This document shows positions 7,749 to 14,415 of a DNA stretch of 17,650 nucleotides, one piece after another. The position numbers and the translations under genes were made by a program. The notes beneath the pieces were generated by a model. It did not search any database. It had not been told where the DNA came from and was given only the letters and a program-made list of their open reading frames with translations. Each line of letters begins with the position of its first letter. The stretch's first letter is position 1. Source of the DNA: JANXDG01 sp964561135 (lineage in GTDB: Bacteria > Elusimicrobiota > Endomicrobiia > DTEH01); assembly GCA_964561135.1 (NCBI GenBank), contig CAZLOB010000071.1, forward strand, positions 1 through 17,650. The letters are read 5' to 3'.

Positions 7749-8877
7749 AGAAGTTATAAACGATCAAGAAATTGTTAATAATTTGTACGAAGAAATAAAA
7801 TCTGAAGGATATAGTTTAGAAGAAATTGTTTCAGGAGATGTTGTTGTACCTGATGAAATAAAAAAGAAAGTTGATACACTTCTTTCATTGGACAAAAGTT
7901 TTTATTCAAACTTGCTTTACCGGCTTGTTTCAGAAGAGTTTGAAGAGGAAGAAGCGAAAAAGTTATGGTTTGAAATTATTGATCATAAATGGAAAATTTC
8001 GCAACAGTTGGGCCGTAATGTAGGTATAAGAGTTGCTACTTTAGATTATCTTGAAAATATAAAAAAGTTAATAAAAACACCAAAGATAGTTGAAGAAAAC
8101 GATTTTATTAAGACTGTGAAACTTGCTACAAGAGATGTTTTAACTGGGGTTTATAATAGATTTTATTTATTTAATATTGTAAGACAAAAAATAAAACAAA
8201 AACAACAATTTTCGTTTGCTATTCTTGATTTAGACGGTTTCAAAAAATATAATGATAAAGAAGGACATCAAGCTGGAGATGTTATATTACAAGAATTTGC
8301 TGCAACATTGAAATTAAAATTTAATGATGAAGAAAAATATTTGGTTGGTCGATATGGAGGGGATGAATTTATAGTAGTTTTGTTTGATATTGATAAACGG
8401 CAAGCACAAAACCTTCTTGACGAATTTCGTCAGGAAGTACAAAGACAGTTTTCATCTATTGGTATAACAGTAAGCATAGGTGTGTGCGAATATAATAATT
8501 CAGAAGAAGCCGATGCAAAAGATTTAGATGAACTTATTGAAAAAGCAGACGAACTTTTGTATAGAGTAAAAGAGTTTGGTGGTAACCGTGTGTTTAGGTT
8601 TAGGACAATATTTTTTTATTACATTCCTGAAGACAAGTATAAACCAAAAGAAGTTGCAGTAGTCGGCGATTTTAATAACTGGGATAGAAAAAAAGGTCTA
8701 ATGCAATATTTACCCCAAGAGAATAAATGGTATAAAAAAATGTTAATAAAACCTGGAACTTATAGATACAAATTTTTGCTTGATACAAACATTTGGGTTG
8801 CAGACAAAAACGCAAAATATTTCGCAGACGATGGTTTCGGAGGACAATGTTCTGTAATTGTAGTTTATGAAAAATAA
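7741..8877 (+). CDS. Diguanylate cyclase (GGDEF) fused to an AMPK-beta/CBM48-like glycogen-binding domain
   Basis: This 378-residue protein has three parts. Residues 1-120 are charged and probably helical, with the conserved-looking stretch HKWKISQQLGRNVG at 82-95. Residues 125-287 are a GGDEF domain with DVLTGVYNR (132-140), DLDGFKKYND (163-172), RYGGDEF (204-210), VSIGV (244-248) and GGNRVF (280-285); all catalytic and GTP/metal positions look intact, predicting c-di-GMP synthesis. There is no RxxD inhibitory site at the usual position before GGDEF. Residues 290-376 resemble the AMPK-beta/CBM48 glycogen-binding E-set domain: VAVVGDFNNWD (306-315), TYRYKFLLD (340-348) and IWVADKNA (351-358). 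Trp314, Lys344 and Trp352 align with the carbohydrate-contacting residues of AMPK-beta. I infer a cytosolic enzyme controlled by glycogen or alpha-glucan. No membrane segment is seen. It overlaps nrdR by 8 bases. Confidence 0.88.
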   Translation: MNKEVINDQEIVNNLYEEIKSEGYSLEEIVSGDVVVPDEIKKKVDTLLSLDKSFYSNLLYRLVSEEFEEEEAKKLWFEIIDHKWKISQQLGRNVGIRVATLDYLENIKKLIKTPKIVEENDFIKTVKLATRDVLTGVYNRFYLFNIVRQKIKQKQQFSFAILDLDGFKKYNDKEGHQAGDVILQEFAATLKLKFNDEEKYLVGRYGGDEFIVVLFDIDKRQAQNLLDEFRQEVQRQFSSIGITVSIGVCEYNNSEEADAKDLDELIEKADELLYRVKEFGGNRVFRFRTIFFYYIPEDKYKPKEVAVVGDFNNWDRKKGLMQYLPQENKWYKKMLIKPGTYRYKFLLDTNIWVADKNAKYFADDGFGGQCSVIVVYEK

Positions 8878-8884
8878 GATTAAC

Positions 8885-8891
8885 AGGGGGA
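8885..8891 (+). promoter_or_regulatory. Ribosome binding site of the SPFH gene
   Basis: AGGGGGA lies 7 bases before the ATG at 8899 and supports that start. It is one of the few strong Shine-Dalgarno sequences in the operon, found where the upstream gene does not overlap. Confidence 0.7.
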
Positions 8892-8898
8892 CAAATTT

Positions 8899-9786
8899 AT
8901 GCCTGCTGGAATAACAATATTGTTAGTTATATTAGCAGTGACTTATTTGCTTAGTGCAGTAAAGATTGTTCGTCAGTATGAACGCGGCCTTATTGAAACT
9001 TTAGGTAGGTATACGAGAACTGTTGAACCTGGCCTTGTAGTAATTTTTCCACCTCTACAACGTATACGTATTGTTGATATGAGAGAACAAGTTATTGATG
9101 TCCCTCCACAGGATGTTATAACAAAAGATAATGTTGTTGTTACAGTAGACGCGGTGATTTATTTTCAAGTTACAGATCCTGTTAAAGTTGTATATGAAGT
9201 ATCAAATTTTTCGTTAGCTGCGTTAAAACTTGCTCAAACAAACTTAAGGAATGTTATAGGTGATCTTGAACTTGATCAAACTCTTACTTCGCGTGAAAAA
9301 ATAAATTATCAACTGCGTCAAGTATTAGATGAAGCAACTGACAAATGGGGTGTTAAAATAACTCGTGTTGAAATACAAAAAATTGAGCCACCAAAAGATA
9401 TTACTGATGCAATGAGTAAACAAATGAAAGCTGAACGAGAAAAACGCGCTATGATTTTAGAAGCTGAAGGTATAAGGCAATCCGCTATACTTAAAGCTGA
9501 AGGTGAGAAACAAGCAGCAATACTTACTGCTGAAGGTAAAGCAGAAGCAATAAAAAAAGTTGCTGATGCTGAGAAATACCAAATTGAAATTATCTTTGAT
9601 GCAATTCATAAAGGGAAACCAACTAATGATTTAATTGCAATAAAATATCTTGAAACATTACAAAAAATTGCTGATGGTAAAGCAACAAAAATTTTTCTTC
9701 CTTTAGAAACAACTGGTATTTTGGGTTCAATTGCAGGAATAAAAGAGTTGTTTAGTGAAAGCAAAGAAGAAAATAAAGAAAAGTGA
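8899..9786 (+). CDS. SPFH/stomatin-family (slipin, QmcA-like) membrane protein
   Basis: This 295-residue prohibitin/stomatin-like protein is expected to oligomerise at the inner membrane and to influence membrane microdomains or proteases. An N-terminal hydrophobic segment (about residues 4-21) is followed by IVRQYERGLIETLGRY and the SPFH domain to about 170, including EPGLVVIFPP, DVPPQDVITKDNV and IGDLELDQTLTSRE. A coiled-coil follows. It contains three consecutive 11-residue units at 186-196, 197-207 and 208-218, each beginning IL(E/K/T)AEG. The C-terminal tail is acidic and lysine-rich. The usual NfeD-type partner is not next to it. It lies 21 bases after the GGDEF gene with a good ribosome binding site, and seems to end the first operon. 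Confidence 0.92.
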   Translation: MPAGITILLVILAVTYLLSAVKIVRQYERGLIETLGRYTRTVEPGLVVIFPPLQRIRIVDMREQVIDVPPQDVITKDNVVVTVDAVIYFQVTDPVKVVYEVSNFSLAALKLAQTNLRNVIGDLELDQTLTSREKINYQLRQVLDEATDKWGVKITRVEIQKIEPPKDITDAMSKQMKAEREKRAMILEAEGIRQSAILKAEGEKQAAILTAEGKAEAIKKVADAEKYQIEIIFDAIHKGKPTNDLIAIKYLETLQKIADGKATKIFLPLETTGILGSIAGIKELFSESKEENKEK

Positions 9787-9795
9787 AAAGGTGAC

Positions 9796-9845
9796 AGCAG
9801 GTAAGCAGGTAGTGAGCTGTGTGAAGGGCACGGCTTCAGCCGTGC
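9796..9845. repeat. G+C-rich islet with 8-bp tandem repeat and an 18-bp palindrome
   Basis: AGCAGGTA is perfectly repeated in tandem at 9796-9803 and 9804-9811. GCACGGCTTCAGCCGTGC (9828-9845) is an inverted repeat with 8-bp arms around TC. The islet stands out from its AT-rich surroundings and shares the arm AGCCGTGC with 2405-2412. The hairpin lies about 40 bases after the SPFH stop but is not followed by a T-run, so a role as terminator is doubtful. Confidence 0.65.
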
Positions 9846-9896
9846 TATTAAAGAAGTAGATGGTGTTTAAATACCGATTACAAATTTACCTACAAC

Positions 9897-9925
9897 TTTT
9901 GCAAATGTAATTTTAATTTTATAAT
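9897..9925 (+). promoter_or_regulatory. Probable promoter for the aldolase operon
   Basis: A perfect -10 TATAAT lies at 9920-9925. A -35-like TTTTGC at 9897-9902 gives 17-base spacing; TTGCAA at 9899-9904 would give 15. It is the first promoter-sized gap after the SPFH gene and precedes a strong ribosome binding site, so a new transcription unit probably starts here. Confidence 0.5.
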
Positions 9926-9936
9926 AAATCATAAAG

Positions 9937-9943
9937 AAAGGAG
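9937..9943 (+). promoter_or_regulatory. Strong ribosome binding site of the aldolase gene
   Basis: AAAGGAG lies 7 bases before the ATG at 9951. It fixes the start codon and therefore shows that the long N-terminal extension of the aldolase is really translated. Confidence 0.8.
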
Positions 9944-9950
9944 TAACTTT

Positions 9951-11333
9951 ATGAAAATAATAGAACAAATATCAGATGCTATAGAGTATAAAAATGAGGA
10001 AGTGAGAATTAAAGATCTAAATATTCTTAAAGAAAAAGTTATAGATGAACTTGTATGGAAAGCAGTTTTTGGTGATGAAGAAGAAAAGAAGTTTTGTAAA
10101 AAACTCATATATTTGAGTGCACAAGAGATGGGTATAATTCCGTCAAGTATTTATGATTTATATGTTGCGATAGGACAAGGTGAGGTTGGTGGGTTTACAG
10201 TTCCAGCAATAAACATTCGTGGTATGGCATATGATACTGCAAAAGCTGTATTTCGTGCTGCAAAAAAATTAAATGTTGGCGCTTTAATTTTAGAGATTGC
10301 TCGTTCTGAGATGGGGTATACAAACCAACAACCTGATGAATATACTGCTGTTATGTTAGCAGCAGCAATAAAAGAAGGTTGGGATTTACCTATTTTTATC
10401 CAAGGAGATCATTTTCAAGTTAATGCAAAAAAGTTCCGTCAAGATCCACAAAAAGAAATTGATGCAATAAAACAACTTATAAAAAATTCTATTACTGCTG
10501 GATTTTTCAATATCGATCTTGATACTTCAACTTTAGTTGATGAATCAAAACCAACTTTAGATGAACAACAAAAAGATAATTATACAGTTGCTGCTGAGTT
10601 AACAAAATATATAAGAAAAATTCAGCCAAAAGGTATTGAAGTGAATCTTGGTGGTGAAATAGGCGAGATTGGTTCTAAAAATTCTACTGAAGAAGAACTT
10701 GTCGCATATATGGAAGGATACCTTAAACTATTACCTTCAAATATTAAAGGAATAACAAAACTTGCTATCCAAACAGGGACTACTCATGGTGGTGTTCCAC
10801 TTCCTGATGGTACAATTGCAAAAGTAAAACTAGATTTTGATACAATTGAAAGGTTAACAAAAGTTGCAAGACAAAAATATAAACTTGCTGGTTGTGTACA
10901 ACATGGAGCATCAACTTTACCTGCAGAACTTTTTGACAAATTCCCAAAAGTTGGTACTTTGGAAATACATCTTGCAACAGAATTTCAAAATATACTTTAT
11001 GATCATCCTTTGTTCCCAGATGAGTTAAGAAAACAAATCTATAACTGGCTTTTTGAAAATTGTAAAGATGAGAGAAAACCTGAGGATACAGAACAACAGT
11101 TTATTTACAAAACAAGAAAGAAAGCTTTGGGACCATTTAAAAAAGAACTGTGGAGTTTACCAAAAGATATAAAAGAGGCGATATGTACAGAATTACAGAA
11201 AAAATTTGAATTTTTGTTTGATAAACTTAATGTAGTAAATACAAAAGATATTGTTAAAAAATATACAAAACTTGTTAAAGTCCCATTTAGTGATCAACAA
11301 GCTATAAAAGAAAAGTTTGAAGGGGCTGATTAA
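9951..11333 (+). CDS. Class II fructose-bisphosphate aldolase, long form
   Basis: Class II aldolases use zinc to cleave fructose 1,6-bisphosphate into dihydroxyacetone phosphate and glyceraldehyde 3-phosphate, or the reverse. Here the catalytic barrel is recognisable from GEVGGFTVPAINIRG (77-91) onward. It includes QGDHFQ (151-156; Asp153 catalytic, His154 zinc), GGEIGEIG (234-241), TGTTHGGV (275-282; His279) and VQHGASTLP (316-324; His318). At 460 residues it is longer than the usual 300-360. About 75 residues precede the barrel, and about 110 mostly helical, Lys/Glu-rich residues follow it. A tagatose-bisphosphate or other ketose-bisphosphate substrate cannot be excluded. It heads the second operon, with its own promoter and ribosome binding site, and is followed 6 bases later by DUF2905. 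Confidence 0.9.
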   Translation: MKIIEQISDAIEYKNEEVRIKDLNILKEKVIDELVWKAVFGDEEEKKFCKKLIYLSAQEMGIIPSSIYDLYVAIGQGEVGGFTVPAINIRGMAYDTAKAVFRAAKKLNVGALILEIARSEMGYTNQQPDEYTAVMLAAAIKEGWDLPIFIQGDHFQVNAKKFRQDPQKEIDAIKQLIKNSITAGFFNIDLDTSTLVDESKPTLDEQQKDNYTVAAELTKYIRKIQPKGIEVNLGGEIGEIGSKNSTEEELVAYMEGYLKLLPSNIKGITKLAIQTGTTHGGVPLPDGTIAKVKLDFDTIERLTKVARQKYKLAGCVQHGASTLPAELFDKFPKVGTLEIHLATEFQNILYDHPLFPDELRKQIYNWLFENCKDERKPEDTEQQFIYKTRKKALGPFKKELWSLPKDIKEAICTELQKKFEFLFDKLNVVNTKDIVKKYTKLVKVPFSDQQAIKEKFEGAD

Positions 11334-11339
11334 AAAATT

Positions 11340-11570
11340 ATGTTTGAAAATTTTGCAAAACTTTTAATTTTGTTTGGATTAATTTTAGTTATTTTTGGTA
11401 TATTACTTCTTGTTGTACCGAAAATACCATATTTAGGGAATTTAGGCAGGCTACCCGGCGATATTTTTATTAAGAGAGGAAACTTTGTTTTTTACTTTCC
11501 ATTGGCTACCTCGATATTAATAAGTGTACTTCTTACAATAATATTAAATCTTATCTTAAGGAAAAAATGA
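11340..11570 (+). CDS. DUF2905 small membrane protein
   Basis: This 76-residue protein is almost entirely two membrane segments (about residues 6-28 and 51-72) joined by the family-diagnostic loop IPYLGNLGRLPGDIFIKRGN. That loop identifies DUF2905. No function is established. In many bacteria DUF2905 genes are found near ruvB, spoIID, queA and tgt, and the same neighbourhood is seen here (spoIID-like, queA and tgt follow directly). The stop overlaps the next ATG by 4 bases (ATGA). It is inferred to lie in the inner membrane. Confidence 0.93.
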   Translation: MFENFAKLLILFGLILVIFGILLLVVPKIPYLGNLGRLPGDIFIKRGNFVFYFPLATSILISVLLTIILNLILRKK

Positions 11571-12706
11571 GCTTGCCAAAAAATGTTTTATTTTCTTTTT
11601 CTTTTTTCCTCTTTCAGTTTTTGTTTTCTTCATATTTTGTAAGAGTTTGCATCAAATGTAATGTAAAAAGTTTTTATTTATCTGCATATGAAAAACCAGA
11701 GATATTTTTACAATATAGTTCTAAAAAAGTTAAACAGTTAAAAATTACACAGAGTATAAGTTGTAATTTCATTCCACCAGATAGAATACAAATCTTAGGT
11801 AAAACTTATAGTTTGCCAATAAAGTTGTATTCAGTAGGGAAGATAAAAATTGACAAAAATATTTATCCAGGCGAAATAGAAGTTTTTTCAAAAGATGCTA
11901 AAACAGTGTGCCTTGTAAATATTGTGAATATAGAAACATATTTATATGGTGTTGTACCGTATGAAGTAGAACCATCCTGGACAGACGAGATGTTAAAAGT
12001 GCAATCAATTATAGCAAGAACCTATGCTTTAACAAATTTTAACCGTCATAAAAAAGAAGGGTTTGACTTTTGCTCAACTGTTCATTGCCAAGTATACAAA
12101 GGGATAAGTAAAACTATGAGATTAAGAATAAAAAGAGCGGTCGATTCAACAAAAGGTCTGGTTGTAGTAGATAAAGACAGCGAGGAACTAATACCTACAT
12201 ATTATCATGCTGCGTGTGGTGGTTGTACAGAGAATGTCTCAGAGATATGGCCTCAGGTACAGTTTGTAAAAACACTTTCTAGTGTGAAATGTAATTTTTG
12301 TAAAAATTCGCCATACTATAACTGGGAAGCTGCTTTTAGTAAAGATGTTTTTGTTAAAAAATTGAGAATGAACGGTTATAATGTCGGAAATAAAATAAAA
12401 GATCTCATAATTCTTACTAAAACACAACATAATAGAGTGAAAAATTTACAAATTATAGGAGATAAAAATAAGTTTGAAATAACTGGTGAAATTTTAAGAA
12501 AAATTTTTGGGTATAACAAAATAAAAAGTACAAAAATTTATAAGATTGAGTTTAAAAACAACAAAATTATTTTTTACGGTAATGGATGGGGACACGGGGT
12601 TGGTTTATGTCAATGGGGTGCAAACGAACTAACAAAACAAAAAAGAAGTTTTAAAGAAGTTATTGAATATTATTATCCTAACACTAAAATAAAAAAGTGG
12701 TATTAG
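11567..12706 (+). CDS. SpoIID/LytB-domain protein (peptidoglycan lytic transglycosylase-like)
   Basis: SpoIID cleaves glycan strands whose stem peptides have been removed. Homologues in non-spore-formers sit in the envelope and probably take part in wall remodelling. The 379-residue protein begins with a hydrophobic signal or anchor (about residues 7-25). It shows the core block YLYGVVPYEVEPSW (125-138, catalytic Glu133) and IARTYAL (149-155). HAACGGCTENVSEIW follows at 214-228, with a Cys pair CNFC at 242-245 and then NSPYYNW. The C-terminal signature GNGWGHGVGLCQWGA lies at 338-352. The length and the Cys pair fit the family found beside queA. It overlaps DUF2905 by 4 bases. No sporulation genes are visible, so a vegetative role is more likely than a sporulation role. 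Confidence 0.93.
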   Translation: MSLPKNVLFSFSFFLFQFLFSSYFVRVCIKCNVKSFYLSAYEKPEIFLQYSSKKVKQLKITQSISCNFIPPDRIQILGKTYSLPIKLYSVGKIKIDKNIYPGEIEVFSKDAKTVCLVNIVNIETYLYGVVPYEVEPSWTDEMLKVQSIIARTYALTNFNRHKKEGFDFCSTVHCQVYKGISKTMRLRIKRAVDSTKGLVVVDKDSEELIPTYYHAACGGCTENVSEIWPQVQFVKTLSSVKCNFCKNSPYYNWEAAFSKDVFVKKLRMNGYNVGNKIKDLIILTKTQHNRVKNLQIIGDKNKFEITGEILRKIFGYNKIKSTKIYKIEFKNNKIIFYGNGWGHGVGLCQWGANELTKQKRSFKEVIEYYYPNTKIKKWY

Positions 12707-12708
12707 AT

Positions 12709-13752
12709 ATGGAAGAAGAATATAATTTAGATTTATACAATTTTGAACTGCCAAAAGAACTAATAGCACAACTTCCTTCACAGAAACGTTCTGAATCACG
12801 CCTTCTTTATTATGAAAGAGAAACAGATAGGATTTATCATTTAAAATTTAAAGATATCGTTAATATTTTTGACGAACAATTTTGTTTAGTTTTAAATAAT
12901 ACAAAAGTTGAGAATAGAAAAATTGAATGCAAAAAACCAACAGGCGGTAGTATCTTTGTTTTAATAACAGATTACGATGATAATACAATTAAGTTTATAC
13001 CTTATAAACGGCTAAAATCTAAAAAATTAATTTTGCCAAACAAAACTGAAATAGAAATTGAAAACAAAGATTTTGTAACGGGCGAGTTTATAGCAAAAGG
13101 TAATTTTTCTAAACAAGATATTAAAGATGTTATTAAAAATTATGGTTTGCCACCATTACCACCATATATTAAGAGAAAAAAAGATGATGAAAGAATTAAA
13201 ATTGATTTTGAAAGATATCAAACTATATATGCACAAAAAAATGGTTCTGTTGCAGCACCTACTGCAGGGTTACATTTTGATGAAGAAATTCTTAATAAAC
13301 TTGTAGAAAAAAAAGTTGAAGTTTTATATATTACACTACATGTTGGCATTAGTTCTTTTAAGCCTGTTAAGTCAAAAGATATTAGGCAACACCAGTTGCC
13401 AGCTGAATATGCAGAAGTAACTTTAGATGTAGCTGAAAAAATAAATGGTTTTATAAAAGAAAATAAAAAAATTGTTGCTGTCGGAACAACTACTACAAGA
13501 ACTTTAGAGTTTTTATCTGTAAAATTTGGTAAGGTTGTCCCGTATAATGGCGAAGTTGATATTTATATTTACCCTGGTTATCGTTTTAGTTTAATTTCAG
13601 GCATTATAACAAACTTTCATTTACCAAAATCTACAAATTTACTTTTAGTGGCAGCATTTGTTGGTAGAGAAAAACTTTTGGAACTTTACAAAATCGCTAT
13701 TGAAAAGAAATACAGATTTTATTCTTATGGTGACGCTATGTTGATATTATGA
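12709..13752 (+). CDS. queA: S-adenosylmethionine:tRNA ribosyltransferase-isomerase (QueA)
   Basis: QueA transfers and isomerises the ribose of S-adenosylmethionine onto 7-aminomethyl-7-deazaguanine in tRNA, giving epoxyqueuosine. Visible blocks are YNFELPKELIAQLPSQKRSESRLL near the start in two contiguous halves, VLNNTKV, YGLPPLPPYIKR, YQTIYA followed by GSVAAPTAGLHFDEE, ITLHVGISSFKPV, VGTTTTRTLE, ITNFHLPKSTNLLLVAAF and YGDAMLI at the end. I chose the ATG at 12709, which gives 347 residues and starts 2 bases after the spoIID-like stop. A GTG at 12697 in the same frame would add 4 residues and overlap the upstream gene. The stop overlaps the next ATG by 4 bases. Together with tgt it marks a queuosine pathway. 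Confidence 0.95.
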   Translation: MEEEYNLDLYNFELPKELIAQLPSQKRSESRLLYYERETDRIYHLKFKDIVNIFDEQFCLVLNNTKVENRKIECKKPTGGSIFVLITDYDDNTIKFIPYKRLKSKKLILPNKTEIEIENKDFVTGEFIAKGNFSKQDIKDVIKNYGLPPLPPYIKRKKDDERIKIDFERYQTIYAQKNGSVAAPTAGLHFDEEILNKLVEKKVEVLYITLHVGISSFKPVKSKDIRQHQLPAEYAEVTLDVAEKINGFIKENKKIVAVGTTTTRTLEFLSVKFGKVVPYNGEVDIYIYPGYRFSLISGIITNFHLPKSTNLLLVAAFVGREKLLELYKIAIEKKYRFYSYGDAMLIL

Positions 13753-14408
13753 AATATTTTAATCTGATTTCTACAAACAAAGAGTTGTTAGTGTATCTTC
13801 AACAAGCAGACGAAAATTTCAAAGCGTTAGGATATACAGAACAAGGTCTTACACATGCTAAACAAACCGTATCCACAGTAGAAAAAATTTTGACAGAATT
13901 AAATTTTCCTGAAGAAGATATAGATATAGGTAAATCAGCAGGTTTTTTACACGACATTGGTTGTTGTATTTCATATAAAGATCATGCTCAAATAGGAGCT
14001 CTTATAGCAAACAGAGTCTTATCAAAAATTTCTATTCCTCAGACATATATTTTTAAAATTGTAAACATTATAGGTTCGCATGAAGATATAGATTCTTTAC
14101 CTGTTTCAGATATTGCAGCAGTTGTAATGGTTGCAGATAAAACAGATGTTAGAAGAGAACGTGTTATAAAAACAGATTTTAAACTTTTTGACAAACACGA
14201 TAGAGTTCATTATGCTGTAGTTAAAAATAGTTTAAAAGTTTTTCCTAATGAAAGAAAAACTGTTTTAGAACTACAGATAGATGATAACATTTGTAGTGTG
14301 TTAGAATATTTTGAACTTTTTATGTCAAGGATAGAGTTTTGTAAAAAAGCAGTAAGTAAACTCGGGCTTACTTTTGAGTTTTATATAAACGAAGTTAGAT
14401 ATTTATGA
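13749..14408 (+). CDS. HD-domain metal-dependent phosphohydrolase
   Basis: This 219-residue protein has a full HD-superfamily metal site: His36 (GLTHAKQ), His68-Asp69 (AGFLHDIGC), His79 (KDHAQIGA), His111 (IIGSHEDID) and Asp130 (VMVADKTDVRRERV). A C-terminal part (about residues 145-219) contains KHDRVHYAVVKNSL and EYFELFMSRIEFCKKA and resembles that of uncharacterised HD hydrolases in many anaerobes. HD proteins hydrolyse nucleotides, cyclic nucleotides or phosphoesters; the substrate is unknown. It is wedged between queA (4-base ATGA overlap) and tgt (7-base gap), so it is co-expressed with queuosine genes. A role in that pathway is possible but not shown. No signal peptide or membrane segment is visible. 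Confidence 0.88.
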   Translation: MKYFNLISTNKELLVYLQQADENFKALGYTEQGLTHAKQTVSTVEKILTELNFPEEDIDIGKSAGFLHDIGCCISYKDHAQIGALIANRVLSKISIPQTYIFKIVNIIGSHEDIDSLPVSDIAAVVMVADKTDVRRERVIKTDFKLFDKHDRVHYAVVKNSLKVFPNERKTVLELQIDDNICSVLEYFELFMSRIEFCKKAVSKLGLTFEFYINEVRYL

Positions 14409-14415
14409 TGTTTTT

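Noticed and set aside
9828..9845. Rho-independent terminator after the SPFH gene
   Set aside because: The hairpin is good, but TATTAAAGAAG follows it with no T-run. It fits an interspersed palindrome better.
12697..12708. GTG start for queA
   Set aside because: It would overlap the spoIID-like gene. The in-frame ATG at 12709 sits just after that stop and gives a standard QueA N-terminus.
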